From Zarea fungicola (lineage: Eukaryota; Ascomycota; Sordariomycetes; Hypocreales; Cordycipitaceae), in NCBI GenBank assembly GCA_900169235.1, contig FWCC01000268.1, forward strand, positions 149,341-213,340: DNA of 64,000 bases. The letters are read 5' to 3'. The notes below the pieces were generated by a model. The model was not told the origin of the DNA. It saw only the letters and a program-made list of their open reading frames with translations, and did no database searches. A program made the translations under genes and the position numbers. Every line of letters begins with the position of its first letter. Within the stretch, counting starts at the first letter, position 1. Positions 34,645 to 47,889 of the stretch are shown here, one piece after another.

Positions 34645-35498
34645 CTATCTCTTCTTCTCCTCCGCCATGAGCCGTTCAATGAGCTCCGAGTCTTGCATCG
34701 CAGTCTGCTTCTGCAATAGAGCGGCAGCCCCTACATTGTCCTGCTCATTCATCAGGTACATGATGAGCTCGCAGTATTCTCTGACGGCCTCTCCATTGGG
34801 CCCTTCTGCTTTGCGCGCCCTTCGGAGGGCTTCCTTTCCATTTTTAATGCCCTGGTCATGATTCCACGTCTCTTTCCTGTTGGGGAGCCCCTTGAGCAAG
34901 GACGCTGGGATGCTGCCATTGTTCTGTGTCGTCTCCGAAGGTGGCTGCGTGGCGGCGTGAATGTCATTAAGCTGCTCTGGCAGGCCGGGGTACTTGGCGA
35001 AGAGCATGCGGAACTTGTCGGAAGCCGAGTCGAGCGCGTGGAAAGGGTTGTTTCTTTTGTTGGCGGCCGCAACAGCGGCCGTGACTGGTGGTGGTGCCTC
35101 CTTTGGTGCGGCCTGTGGCGGTTCGACTGGCTTGGGGCTCGGCTCAGGATCTGGGGGATGGTTCTCGTGATGGATTTTGTTACAGGTCACGGAGCAGCTA
35201 TAGATTGAACAGATAATATTAGCGAAATTTAATTTCCACGATTCATATTTCTTGCATCAGATTCCGCAACAGTTTTGGAACGCCTTCCTGTAGAACACTG
35301 TTTGCGGCTGCCTTTGCCTGCTCCAATTCAACTCGTTCGTACGTACTACGGCAAGTAGCATCTTGGGCATTTGTATTTCGGTGGCTCCACATTGCATACG
35401 CCGCATATCGGTTTGTTGGTCGGCTCTGGGGAGGTTTGTGTGGCCTCTTGCGTCGCGTTGCTTCGTTGGTCTGGTTTGGCGTTGGTGGAGGAAGACAT
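34645..35498 (-). CDS. HIT-type zinc-finger protein (ZNHIT3/Hit1-like)
   Basis: Predicted 234-aa protein. The zf-HIT treble clef starts CGVCNVEPPKYKCPRCYLP in exon 1 and is completed by YCSVTCNKIHHENH in exon 2. All Cys/His ligands appear only after joining exons 35498-35347 and 35197-34645 across a 149-nt intron. The fit at that junction strongly supports the model. A Pro-rich linker follows, then a helical C-terminal region. By family, ZNHIT3/Hit1 works with Rsa1/NUFIP in box C/D snoRNP assembly, in nucleus and cytosol. I place it there tentatively. A Met 14 codons upstream of the chosen start is in frame but would add a hydrophobic leader unlike the family. It shares a 505-base divergent promoter with NFU1. 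Confidence 0.85.
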
Positions 35499-36003
35499 GA
35501 TGTACGAGGAAAGGACCGATAAAATGAAAATGAAGGCCACGATTATGAGAAATTATAAAGCAGGTATATGAAGAATTGATAAATAACGGCTTCTATTATT
35601 CGTCTTGAGTTGTAGGACGCTCTTCTCTCTTTCGCAAGATCTTGTTGTGAGGGTCTCGTCGCAAGAAAAAATCTAAGCTCCAACGGTTCTGCAGTGGCTA
35701 GCATCGGTCGGGTAGCCACAGGAGTCCCGCTCAAGCTTGTGAGGGTCCCCGATTATCGGGTTCCTCTTTGCATCATAGCTCCACCATTAGTAATGGCTTG
35801 CCGATTATACGAGAGTTTTTTCTTCTTCTTTATTCCACCCATCCCCGTTTTATGACCTTGTGAACGCATCTGGCCCGTCGCCAAGCGCAAGACCAAGCTA
35901 ATCTTGCTTCCGTCCATAGAGCGAGCGCTCATCTACGACTGAACAGTTACAAACAACAAATTGCCGTTTTACAAATCTGCTACCCTCTCATCTCACGTCA
36001 CAA
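35499..36003. promoter_or_regulatory. Divergent promoter, HIT-finger / NFU1
   Basis: The two genes are transcribed away from this 505-base region, which has no supported gene of its own. No specific regulator site is identified. Confidence 0.5.
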
Positions 36004-37072
36004 ATGGCACCGACAACCAACTCCTCGCGCGCCGTCCTTGCGCGGGCTCTCCTCCGTTCGGCCGCGACTCGGCCAGCGACACCATGTCCGATGCAAATGC
36101 GACAGAGCCTCCGCGTCGCCACATTGCCATGCCGCACAGCCAGAACCATGACCAGCTTGGCTGCCTCGTCGTCACGACTCCATAACGGTGTCCGGCCCCG
36201 AGTCTGTTTCTCCTCCTCCTCCTCCTCCTCAGCATACCAGCCGCCGCAGCACCCGAGCAGCAGCGCCCGACGCACCATCTTCATCCAGACAGAGCCGACC
36301 CCCAACAACGACGCCCTCAAATTCTTGCCCAACCACCGCGTCCTCCCCGAGGGCTTCGCCGCACCGTTTGTCGAGTACATGAACCCGCGCGCCACCATTG
36401 CGCCGCCTTACCCGTCTCCGCTCGCAGCTAAGCTCATGAACATTGATGGCGTAACGTCCGTCTTTTACGGCGCCGACTTCATCACTATCACAAAGGCGGG
36501 TGACGCCAACTGGGCGCACATTCGGCCCGAGATCTTTGCCCTTATCACCGAGGCCATCACCGCGGGCGAGACGCTCGTCACGGTCAAGGAGATGCCCGCG
36601 GGGGACTCCGCCGAGGGGGCTTCCGAGGAGCACGTAGACAGCCTGGCGTACAGTGAGGACGACGACGAGGTGGTGGGCATGATCAAGGAGCTGCTGGAGA
36701 CGAGGATTCGCCCGGCGATTCAGGAGGACGGCGGCGATATCGAGTTTCGCGGCTTTGGGGAGGATGGGTTTGTGAATTTGAAACTGCGAGGCGCGTGCCG
36801 CACTTGTGATTCGAGCACGGTGACGCTGAAGAATGGAATTGAGGGGATGCTGATGCACTATGTAAGTGTTTGTCCTGATGTTCTGCCCCCCAAAAAATAA
36901 GGACAGAAATTCTGTTATCTTTACAATTTTTGCTGATATTTTTCAGATTGAGGAAGTCAAGGGTGTCCGACAAATCCTGGACGAAGAAGAGGAGATATCT
37001 CTGCAAGAGTTTGCCAAGTTTGAGGAGAAGCTGAAGCAGCAAAAGCGAGTTGTTGAAGATGCGGCCTACTAA
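36004..37072 (+). CDS. NFU1: NFU1-like mitochondrial iron-sulfur scaffold
   Basis: Predicted 327-aa late-acting Fe-S carrier that delivers [4Fe-4S] clusters to mitochondrial targets such as lipoate synthase. An Arg/Ser-rich N-terminus of about 90 residues with few acids fits a mitochondrial presequence. The Nfu N-terminal domain (~90-200) includes NHRVLPEG and LMNIDGVTSVFYGADFITIT. The NifU-like C-terminal domain carries the cluster-binding GACRTCDSS (CxxC). It has two exons, 36004-36861 and 36947-37072, with a GTAAGT donor and TTTCAG acceptor. The second exon adds the IEEVKGV end of the domain and a charged tail. The Nfu-N domain seems a little longer than usual between FVEYMNPR and LAAKLM. 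Confidence 0.92.
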
Positions 37073-40000
37073 AACCAGCAAATATTCTCTGTAAAGAACG
37101 ATGACACGGTGGAAACCACCGGCATTGTACTATAACAAAATAAAGTGCTTCTCTGCATTTTTATACAAACTTGTTTTGAGGCGAGCAAGGAATTTCCCGG
37201 TCGCTTTGCGCTGGAAGTTTTCAAGCCTCATGACCGCAGGTTTTTGTAAGATAGATATTTTGTCAAACCTGTTCGGTTTGGTAAAGTGCTATATCGAGAT
37301 TTGATAGCCAGAGACTTGGTCACACCATTCTCTCAGGTTTAGATTGGTATTGGAAAGCCCTGTTTGGCAGAAAAGGTTAAAGGCCGTTTACATTCACGCC
37401 GGGATATCTAGAATAGGGGCATGGTCGATTGAAGATCTCACTCAAGCTGCCCTACGCGCCAGGGCTGCTTGGTCGAGCAATTTATAACAGCCCGAGGCAC
37501 CCGAAATAACTTGGCGGGCGGAGGAGATCCAGGATCGTTCATACAACATTTACACAGCACATCATCACAGCTATCGACAGCAAATGCAAATGCATGTATG
37601 TAGAATATTGTACTTTGAAGAACTCCCTTCTGGATAATGGTTTCACACTCTTGAGATGATTGGACCAGTGATTGGACGGGTCAATTTCTCAGCATCAACA
37701 CTGGTTGTGGCTCGGCCGAGGCCGCACCGGGGCGGCGTTATTGGGCGTGTAAAGGGGGCCATTTGCTGCCTTGGCTTACAGAAAGTAGTCAGAACCTACA
37801 CATGCAGAACTGCCGATTACAACACTTTCGGAGCGCGTTTATACTGACGGAGAATCTAATCAGTACTCGTATTTAATACTTTACTGTATCATGTTCGATA
37901 CATTTGCCGTGGCTGGAGAGGTTAGTAAGCTGCACACCTCTTCAGCAAGGAAAACAGCGTCCTGCAAGCCATGGTGGGTCAGCGCAAGCCGGGAAGCATG
38001 ACTGGTAAACGCAAAGCAAAAATTGCCTGCAATGCGTGTGCGCCTCTTGCAGATACTAAATAAGAAATTGTGGCTTTATAGTTTTTTGATACCGTCGTCA
38101 CCAGACCTGCGACTAGGCCACCTGACTGGCTCGACGAGCAGAGACTTGGTGAGGGGGTGGGTAGCCGGCGGGGGTTCTGGATCAGTGAGCGATTGTGCGG
38201 GGTGCCGACGATCTCCCCCAGACTTGTTCAGCCATTTCATCCCTGAAGGGGTTGGGCGGGCTTGGGCGGTTCGGTTGACGTGGGCTATATGTGGTTGCTG
38301 ACTGTGTGCGCTACGGAGTTATTCATCGCCACAGCGCCGCTCAAATCAGAAGCAATGGCTGGCTAGATGCACAAGTCTTGGTTAATACGACGCATCATAT
38401 AGATGGTTGACAAAAACACCATTTCCTCGGATGTCAGAAGCAACTTGTAAGCGGCACAGCTGCACAAGCTGCATGAAAAATGAATGCCTATTATATGCGG
38501 GCTGGCCACTGGGGGCAGATCTGGTTGGCAGGCCGGAGAACAACCTTGTAAGCACATCACCATGTCTGCCCGCGGAAAAACTTTTGCAAAGTAGTATCGC
38601 AAGAAGCAATCGTCGTCATCCATGCATCCGCGCCGAGCAAAATGATGGGGTATGTGCCCTCTTGTGCAGTGGCAAAATGGTTTTTCACATCCTCGCCCAT
38701 GTTGACTGACAAGCACCACGATGATGGCATCGGCCTGGGTGGCAAACATGTCCTTTAGTAAAAAAAGAAAGGAAAAGAAAAGAAAATTCATTCCAGCTTT
38801 CTACCCATTCAGTCACCAGCCAGCGTTCCAAAAGCGGAGCTCATTCCAATGCCCTGGAACGGTTGGGTCTTGCTGGCACATGTCTTGTGCGTCGTTGCTT
38901 CGCCGATCGATCGTTGGTTTGGCGAAGTAAAACAGGGACAAGACAGGGCCATGTGTGTGCAGAGGTCGGCATATTTTTGTCCGAATCGGCTAGAAGAGGC
39001 TCTTGTGAGCCAATTAAAGCTACCTACTTCTTTCATTCTTCTTGGCTACCATTGATATTTATTCGGCCTGCAGTCTATCAACAGCCCGCCAAGGCAATGT
39101 TGCACGTCCACGTAACTACGATGCAGCACGGCGGAGTAAAATGGCGAGAAATCTCACACCCGCATCTGCAGGGAGAATATGCCCGAGTAAAATGAGGACA
39201 ACCTACCACCCCATTGAATAGCATGGGGCTTATGCAGGTGAAGGTCAGGGGGGTAATTGGTGGCTCCATAGTGCATGCGACACAGGCTCACAGCATAGAC
39301 GGACGGGCGGCGATATCCTGGGCAGACAGGGTACGGGAAAACGGACACGAGCATGAGCGGGATACTGAGGCAACGATCCAGGGTACAACGGAGCAGTAAA
39401 TTAACATGAGTACATACTAAATACCCTGTAATAATAAGCAGGCTGGCATTGATTCTCGGCTTATTATTATGCCTGGCATCTTACTTGAGCTTTGGTATAT
39501 AACCGCGGCAGTGCTCTGAAGTCTCGGCTGACATGATTTGCAGCCAGGTTTCTGGTCTACTGCAAAGGACCGCATGCAAGGACCGCAACATCAAATGCAA
39601 AAAGCTGGGCAGTTGATTAAATGTAGTTTCTTTATTTCCTGATTTCCTCTTCCTTATCAACGTCGTTGTTGCGTGATCGGTTGAGGCTAGGACGGTAGGG
39701 AGTGCACTAGTTACAATGTAGTTACAGGGCAGCCAGCACCACGCTGCAGGCTGGGTGGCGTTCGCAGGCTGGGCTCTCTTGGATGTGGGCTACAAATGCA
39801 AACCCTGGGGATCTGTCAGTGTCAATTTGTTGATTATTCCTGATTATCAATGCCTAATAATTAGTACACGTGTACCAGTTCAATGGCTCAGAGTTCAGAA
39901 CGTATTGGACAAGAGCCGGATGTACCCCTCCGACGGACGGGCTTTTGGTCTCTTGACATATTGCAGGAGGAGGAAGAAGAGCAGGAATGAATGTAAACCG

Positions 40001-42939
40001 CTCTACACAGTTAGGAGAAGCAGTTAAAAGATAAGACATTTAGTCGGCAGTTGATAGGGCACGTGGAAATCCTTGCAGCCAATTCTAGCCTGTGTCTGGG
40101 TTGCTGCTAACTACCTAAACTAGTTGCCAACCGCCAGCAAGCGAGGAAAATATGTGCAACGAATCGTATTTTATGGCGATGCCTACATTGCATACTGGGG
40201 CTAGCCAGCTTGATCATCCCAGTAATGTCGTTTTATTATTGGAGATTGACAAGGCCAATACTCCTCGGTGACATATATCCCCCCTACCTTGCTTGACAGC
40301 CATGGGCTCAGAGGCTGAGGCTGGGGTCCGCTCTCTCAGTGCACTGCATTGTCCAGTCACAAGCTGGAGGGCTTCGCTTTTCTTGCTTGCTGGGCGGTTT
40401 AACGGGCTTTCCACTCCCCGTCCTCCATCCCCGTGTCTCGTGTTGCCTCCGGGGCCTTGAAGGTAGGGTGATGTCTACGGGTAGTTACAAATGGCGCTGC
40501 CTTGGTCAAGCTAACCAAAGCTTTTTGTGCCCATGGCCAGGAGAATGGGGCTCAACCCTGCCGGTTTGACGGATGCAACACACAGGTATGAAGAGTAAAG
40601 AAAGCCGTGGTGGGTTGGCAACCGACCGCCGCGTACCGATTTCATGGAGGGCAGTGAACCAGGTAGGTAACTTATCGTGCGGCGGCGGCGGCGGCGGCGA
40701 CTGCTCCACTGATGCTTTGGTGTGGCATACGTTCCGCCCACAGTCCATTTCGAGGCAAACCAGTGTGAGTTGGAGGTTGCATTGTGTGTAGAGAGGAAAA
40801 AGGCAAGGAGGAGCTCGCAGCCCCGTCTCGATGCAAGACATGTAGCAATGGCAACATGGCTGGCAGCAGGGAACAGGAAAGTACTCGGAACAAGACATCC
40901 AGACACAACAGCGAGACAGACAGGAACAGACAGGGACCAGACAGGACAGCGAGAGGTAAGCCATGCGAGGTACCAATTCATAAAAGTCACGTTGCAAGAA
41001 AACTCTCAGTCAGCTAGATAGGGGGTTTTGGTTGACCATTTATTTATTTTCTTGTAGTTAGCAATATAATTGTTTGCCAGATGGATGAAATAACATATCT
41101 AGGCAGACTGATTTATTGCTGTTGTTCGAGTTTGCGTTTGCCCCAAAGATCCTGTTGAGCCACTACTATCCCACGCTAACCGTCGTTAATAATAATGAAA
41201 GGTGCACTATTCGCCAGGTCTCCTCCAAAGTTCAACCCGCTGGAAAGGGCATCACCGTTAGTGGACTTTCACACTGAGCTTCCAGCACGCTAAAACGGCA
41301 GGACTAGGGGAGGTGGGCCAGCGGACTTGACAGCGTGGGTCGAACCCCAGTTGAATGCAGTAGCTAATAAGTTGTTGCTCCTGCAGCTTAATCAGGCATG
41401 CATCTCACCTGGAAATTAAAGTGAAAGAAAAATGAACAACAGGCAACAAAAAAAAAAAAAAAAAAGAGAGGGAGAACGTGTTTTCTGATATGAATGGCTG
41501 GTAAAGTAGAATCTACTTGTCCAAATACAGCCGTTACATGCACTCGATGCAGCAAAGACGTAATTAATAGAGTTGGTATGAGGCATCACACATCCCCCCT
41601 TCCCCAAATCCCCTCCTCCCCCAGGCCTCCCCCAAAACGCCGCTGAGGATACCAGGCTTAGCAGGCTCAACAGCCCACTCCTAAAACAGCTTCCCCCAGG
41701 CGGGTAGCCACTAGCCCAGTAGAAGTAATAGTGGAATCCATATGGCGGCGCACGCCACTCCACTCACTTTCAGCACCTAGAGGCTACCAATCAGTTAGCA
41801 CTGACCAGGCTGCTGCAGCTAAACCTATGCCAGCTAAAATAATATGGGAACTGCCTTGCATCCATTTTGGAACAAACTTCATCGTCTTTCCCCAGCCCAG
41901 CCGCAAACTCCTCCCGCTCACTCGACTCCTCCTGGGGGGGTCCGTTAGCAGCCAGCCAGCCAGCCCTCTTCCTCTTCTGCCTCTTTAGTTACTCTCTGCC
42001 ACGCCGCCACCACTCACTTGTCCACCCTCTCTCTCTCTCTCTCTTTCTCTGTCTGCGTCGCAGCATTCATCCCGTCTTCCCCGCTTTCCAAACCTCGTGC
42101 TCAACCACTTCACTTTATCCTTTATCCTTTCTCTTTTCTTTTCTAATCGCCTCGCACATTCTACTTCTTTTTCGTTTGCCTCTCCGACTACACGCCTCGC
42201 AATCACATTTCTCCTTTCCTACGCGACCAGACTCCCCAACGGCTAGGCACTTACAGGTACCTTAGTACCTAGTAGTACTGTAGTCTCGACCTCCCACTAA
42301 AACCCGCCCACCAGCCTTCTCTTCATCAGATCCCGCCCACAGAGGCTCCCCGACGTCGCACAGTCACTGTCGCGCTGCACAAACAATCGCCATCGCCTCT
42401 GACGAGCTTCCTTGGTCGCCATACTATGCCCGTCGACTAGAACTGATTTCTTCTGCCATTCCGCCTCATCTCGCCTCACTGCATCCGCATCTGCACCTGG
42501 TTTCTTCTCTGCCCTTGCATGGAAGCCTTTCGCCCCGACACCTCGTCCATTTGCGCCTCGCCACAGGCCAAACATCTACATTCGCAATTGGATTAGACGC
42601 ACATCGATTTCTAGACTGTTTTTATACCCTTTTCAACATTTTCTACATCTAATCCGCATACCCGCTACCTCGTCTTTTCGCACACCGGAACCCCTCCCCT
42701 GTTGCCTGCCGCCTCATCAACGTACGCGATCCCGTCAAAGCCAGCTGGCGCATATCACTCTGCGCTCGATAACTTCCTATTTTCATCACCCAACCGCTGC
42801 GGCTCCTACTTTCCATGCTAAAAAGCGGTTCTATCGCTTTCAGCCAACCGACGACCGTGATACAGTCCCCGCGATCTCTACCGATCTGCTCACCGGTGTC
42901 TTTCAATTATACCCCCGACCCCCTCTCCCGGCTCCCACC
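37073..42939. other. 5.9-kb stretch without a supported gene, PSP1 upstream region
   Basis: No motif-bearing frame is found on either strand. A (GGC)6 run lies at 40681-40698, an A18 run near 41449-41466, and CT-rich tracts near 42025-42050 as in fungal promoters. From 42412 to 42939 the plus strand stays open in the PSP1 frame for 176 codons. It is C/T-rich with no domain, so I read it as 5' leader, although an extended N-terminus is possible. Confidence 0.45.
40681..40698. repeat. (GGC)6 microsatellite
   Basis: Six uninterrupted GGC units in non-coding sequence. Confidence 0.8.
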
Positions 42940-45651
42940 ATGAGCAGCGGCTTGCGACCAAACCAGCCTAGTAAGCTGTCACACGGCCCCAGCGGCCAAA
43001 ATATGCTCCTGGAAAAGGCTGGCGTTCGAACATCTACACCAGACTCAGAGGCCTTGGCAAGCTCAGAGGACGAGAGTGACCTTCGCCACGATGCCTCGCC
43101 AGCTGTAACACATCCGCATAAGCCAGTGCGCAGATCATCCTGGTTGAACGACACATCGCAGCCGCTTGCCCGTCCCCGCCAAGGCTCCTTTGCCAGCAAT
43201 CCGGTCTCCTCCCCCAATGCATCGCACCCCTCGACTCCGTCGGCGGAAAACGTGTCTGGTCCTTGGGGCTCTCATTCGGCATCCTCCGCCATGCCTCGTC
43301 CACCTGTTTCATCGTCTTTCCCCTGGGGAACTGGCATATGGAATAACGAGCGAAAGGATCCACCTTCGAGACTGACCGAGGTCCTACCTTCGCCTACATC
43401 AACTTTACCGCCAGGTAGCAGTGGCAACTCTTTCTTCGGCCCCGACTCTGCCCATGCGCAGACGTCTCCGTCCCGAGATCATGGCCCGACCAGTCAGATT
43501 CCATTTGCCATACCTCTACACCCAACTCCCAAAACGTACCGATCCCAGTCCTACTCTGTTGGTCAGTTGGAGCCAGATACTCCGACCTCGGCAGGTATGA
43601 GCTCTTCTGCAATTCTTGGTCGCGCAAGACATCCTGCTTTGCAGCATCGCCCCTCTCGTCCTAGCATGCTGAGTGAAATGTCTAATGATGGATCTCTTCT
43701 GGGCAATGTCAAGGAAGTTGAGGATGATGATGAAGAAAGCGCTTCTGAATCTCTTCAAAACTCTTACATGCAGACCGCCGAGGCCAAGACCATTGAGATG
43801 CTCGCCCGCGAGAATGCTCTGCTACGCCAGCAGCAGCAGCAGTATGCCCGCCTCCGCCCCCGCGCCGCAACTGGAGCCTCATTTCTCGCCAATGGACACC
43901 CCCTCCATGAGGTTGTTCTTGAGGAGTCTGACTACGCCATTGACGAACTGGACGAGCACCATGGCCCAAAAGACCCCATCGGCCGCCGCGCCACTCAACG
44001 CCGGATGAGTGAATATGGTCCACCTACCTACCACACACCCCAGACCCTGGAAGGCCGCATGCTAGAAAATCCCCAGCTCAAAAAGGCACTCTGGTCTAGT
44101 TCGCCAGGGTACTTTGGTGGTGATGCTTCTCAGAGCCGGCGCCATTCATTTGCCAATATGCCCACCCGTCAGGGATCGGTCAGCTCCTTGGCCGACTCCA
44201 TTGCAACACTTGAGGCAGTCCAGGCTGATCAGCAAAACGCGCAGGTGTATGGTGCTCCGTTCCAGGATTCTTCTCTCATGATGAACCAAAACAACCACAT
44301 ACTGGCGCATGCCACCAACATGGGCAATCCTATGCAGGCCAATTTTACCAACCCTTTTGCAGGCCAGTTCGCCCCTCAGAGTCAATTCCAGAATCGTCCA
44401 CCGTCGCCACGCCATAATCTTTACGGCATTGGCCAGCCTCGTCTTAACCAGCTGTTGCACGTTGTTCTCTTCAAATGCGCCCGCGCAGATGTCTTTTATA
44501 TCCAGGAAGGAACAGGCCTGACTGTGAAACCTGGAGACCTGGTCATTGTTGAGGCTGATCGTGGCACTGACCTGGGTACGGTCGCAAAAGACAACGTGGA
44601 CTGGCAGACTGCCAAGGAACTTAAAGAACACTATGCGGAAGAGCAATACAAATGGTTGATGATGTATTCTCAGGGCGCCGCTGCAGCTCAGGAGGGTAAT
44701 GGCGGGATGCTGTCTGCAGCCCATGGATTGCCTGGTAGTGCTGTCGGAGGCATGGGGCCTGCTGGTCAACAACAGCATATGCAGGAGCCAGCCAATGGCG
44801 AACTTCGGCCAAAGCTGATCAAGCGACTCGCCCAAAATCATGAAATACACTCACTCCGAGATAAAGAAGGTCAGGAAGCCAAAGCAAAGAGAGTTTGCAT
44901 GCAAAAGGTCAAAGAGCACGGGCTTAATATGGAGATTCTTGATGCCGAATTCCAGATGTAAGTCGCCTGATGGAACAATGATACGGTAGTTACTAACTTG
45001 GCGATAAGGGACTGGAAGAAGCTTACATTCTACTATTTCGCCGATGCATATATCAACTTTAACTCTCTAGTGACAGATCTGTTCAAGATTTACAAGACAA
45101 GAATCTGGATGTCGGCCATCAATCCGGCTTCATTCGCCAGCCCAACCCTGGGCATCCAGGCTCCGAGTGGAGTCGGGCCTGGGGCTGTCAACCAAGGCAG
45201 AAGCTCTGCGACTGGTGATCGACGAGGAAACCATCAGCACGAACAACATCAGCAGCCGCCATCGCACCCAGTGCAGACAATATCACCGGGCCCTCAAGCC
45301 CGTGGTATGCGACCTGGCGCTTTTAATCAGCAACAGCACATGGGAATGGATAGGCACATGTCCCCTGTTTCTGTAAATGGGTTCCCCAGCTCTAATTATG
45401 CCTTTGGACCTGCAGGGGCCTTTGGCAATGCTAGACCGCCTCAGGGTCCCTACCCTACTACCCTTTCTCCCGGAATGGACGGTGTCCCGAGTGGATTTCA
45501 ACATCCCGGAGACTTTCAAGCAATGCATGGACGCTTTCATCCTGGGCAGGGTGAAGGCGGACCACCGCTCCATTTGCAGCGTGGCTCCCCCATCTCCCCC
45601 CAAGGAGACTGGACTGCCGCGTTTCAGGGACTTTCCCTAAACACTCATTAA
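42940..45651 (+). CDS. PSP1-domain protein (yeast Psp1 homologue)
   Basis: Predicted 886-aa protein. The first ~500 residues are Ser/Pro-rich and disordered with a Gln run (LLRQQQQQYARL). The C-terminal PSP1 domain begins VVLFKCARADVFYIQEG and continues PGDLVIVEADRGTDLGTVA. It then passes the intron at 44958-45008 to finish DWKKLTFYYFADAYINF. A Pro/Gly/Gln-rich tail of ~180 residues follows. In yeast, Psp1 was found as a suppressor of DNA polymerase alpha mutants and is linked to P-bodies; the domain is shared with bacterial RicT (YaaT), part of a complex acting in RNA processing. The start ATGAGCAGC has a good context (CCCACCATG). A start at 42412 is the alternative. Confidence 0.86.
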
Positions 45652-46871
45652 TATCAACTTTGAGGACAGACCAGAATTGGAATTCAGTTGTGTACTTTAT
45701 TCTCGGCAATCCTCTTTTCTTTTTCATCTCGACACGACCAGGTACGACATTTACATACGAAAAAAAAAGACAAAATTCGACAAGTAAAATTATAAGATGG
45801 TGGAAGAAAGACTGAACATACAAAACTTGCAAAAGCAGTATTATACATGGGAATTTGGTTTGGGACGGCGCCTGACAACTTTATACCTGATGGACAAAGA
45901 CATTTGGATCATTCATTTCGCTAAGATTTTTTTTGGGCCCGTGGATATCTTTGATACTTTTTTTTTTGCCTATGTTTCCTACTTCTGTTTACTTTTTTTG
46001 CCACCTTTATTTTGCTTCGTTTTCGGAACCTCATGGCTACGTTAGTCGTGATGGTGGTGCACTTTTTCTGGCTCAGACAGCACTTGGGTCAGACAAATCG
46101 TTACTGGATAATAAGGAATATAAGGGCTGTACTTGAAGAACAGAGATGAGAAAGAGATACGACTTGTTTTTTATTTCTTCATCTGATATTGTGTGTTTTA
46201 TTACTTCTTCATTTTTTTATTTGCGGCTATTACACTGGATTTGAGAAACTATAGACAACAGGCGAGAGAAGATTATCAGGAAGCGAAGGGAACAGGAAGG
46301 CGAATTGGCCCGCCTTGGTAGCATTGCCTTTCTGGCCAATGCTGAGTTGCCACCAAAAAAATGCCCTTGGGCCAGCTAGATCAGGGAAAGGGGAACTTAA
46401 CTGGCAAGTACTGTTTTGGTAGTGAATATTTTGATGCTGGAATCGGATCTCCTTCCTGCTTTCTGGTATTTTCCTACGAGCGACGGTATGTTCTCGAACT
46501 GCAGTGTGTGCTACATGGTCTTTATACAACATTGGTGGATATACCGGATATTACGGTGCTTGCTTTCTCTTCTCTTTCCTTTTCCAGAATTGGACTGGAA
46601 AAAAAATACTTGGGTTATGAATGCAATCAAAGGCGAAACGGCTTAGAATTTGCCCTGCTGTGCACTGTATTTCTGTTGTCGAGTATCACGTGTACGGAAG
46701 AGGATTGGCAGCTGGCAACCTCTGTCCCAAAGCTTCCTGATGTGTCATGCAGATCATCTGTTTTCCCAATAGTGCTGCGTCTTCTAGTATCACTCGGTAG
46801 GGCAGCACTTGCTCTTTGATAAATTATGCTCAAGGCTGTACCAGCTCAAATCAGATAAATCACGAAACACC
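45652..46871. other. Intergenic
   Basis: PSP1 3' region with T-rich runs, then the 5' flank of the gene at 46872. Overlapping frames near 46360-46820 on the plus strand lack motifs and splice support. Confidence 0.4.
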
Positions 46872-47889
46872 ATGGCACAAACGGGCACCCGCAAACGAGG
46901 TCGAACAGCTACAGGTAAGCTCAGCATCGGACGACAAACCCTCGCTAGGGCTCGGTTCCGCGAGAGCTACTAGTGGCATCCATTGTTAAAAATATACTCT
47001 TGCAGATTCGGCCGACTCGAATCAACCAAGCAATCCCAAGAAGAGTAGCACAGTAAAGAGGACGAAATCACGATCAACAAAGGGCCATGCCACAAATAGT
47101 AACGCCGGCAGACTTAGGTACGCCGCCTTCTCTGTGGTGAGATTCATTAGAAGAGACACCATTTCTGATATAAACGGCCAGCGTGCAAGACATCACTCAA
47201 TCAGCAAATCAAGGTCGCAAGGGAGCAAGCGACGCAGTAACAAAGGTCCGCACCAAGGTTGACGAAGTAATTCTCTTAATTGAAGAGGAAAGGCGCAAGT
47301 TAAAGTACGTCCTTTAAAAATACACTCTACGTCCTTTGCAAAGGTTTTTGTCTTCCTTTCTTTCTTTCTTTTTTTTTGCTGTCGCCGCCGCGACCTAACA
47401 GGTATGGCTTTTTCTAGTGACAGTCGTGGCGGTGGGGCAGACACCAAAGCCACCGAAGCGCTCGCCGCACAATACGCCATGCACTCGCACGATGCCATTA
47501 CTGGTTGCGGGGCCTATGAAGACGCCAAGAGGGTATTGCAGCGATTCCACTCGCTCCTCCGTCGCTACGAGACCGTCAACAACCAAGATCTCGGCCTGGC
47601 ACGGCCGACATGGATGCGTTGGAGGCAAGATGCTGCCGAGCTCAGGACTCTCAACGACAAGGCGAGGGCCATTTCAAGGCAAATCGTAAAGGACCATCTC
47701 ACGCCTGCCGGACGGTCCGGCGTAACACTTCCACAGCCACAGTCGGCCAGAGAGGATCAGGAGCTGGCGCAGTATGCATTGGAGATTATGCACGAGGCGG
47801 TGCCTAAAGGGACGACGGCGACTTGGGGCAGCATGGCCGCCCAGCTTGTAGATTCTTATGGGAGCATATTGAAGGATACTTTTTACTAA
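46872..47889 (+). CDS. Unknown basic protein, four exons (249 aa)
   Basis: I do not recognise a family. The first ~55 residues are rich in Lys, Arg, Ser and Thr (MAQTGTRKRGRTAT onward, with KRTKSRSTKG), as in nuclear proteins. A helical segment follows (VTKVRTKVDEVILLIEEERRK) and then an ordered C-terminal ~155 residues. The exons are 46872-46914, 47006-47117, 47182-47304 and 47418-47889, and phases close to exactly 250 codons. For the last intron I chose the TTTTTCTAG acceptor at 47417. It lies 17 bases after a CTAAC branch site and keeps the frame, whereas the nearer ACAG would not. It could be a chromatin- or DNA-associated protein. Confidence 0.6.

Noticed and set aside
41330..41356. Possible tRNA T-arm (GGGTCGAACCCC)
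   Set aside because: The flanking bases do not pair as a T-stem and no acceptor or D-arm is present.
42412..42939. N-terminal extension of the PSP1-domain protein
   Set aside because: In frame and open, but C/T-rich without domain character. The ATG at 42940 has a better context, so I kept this as leader and listed it as a finding.
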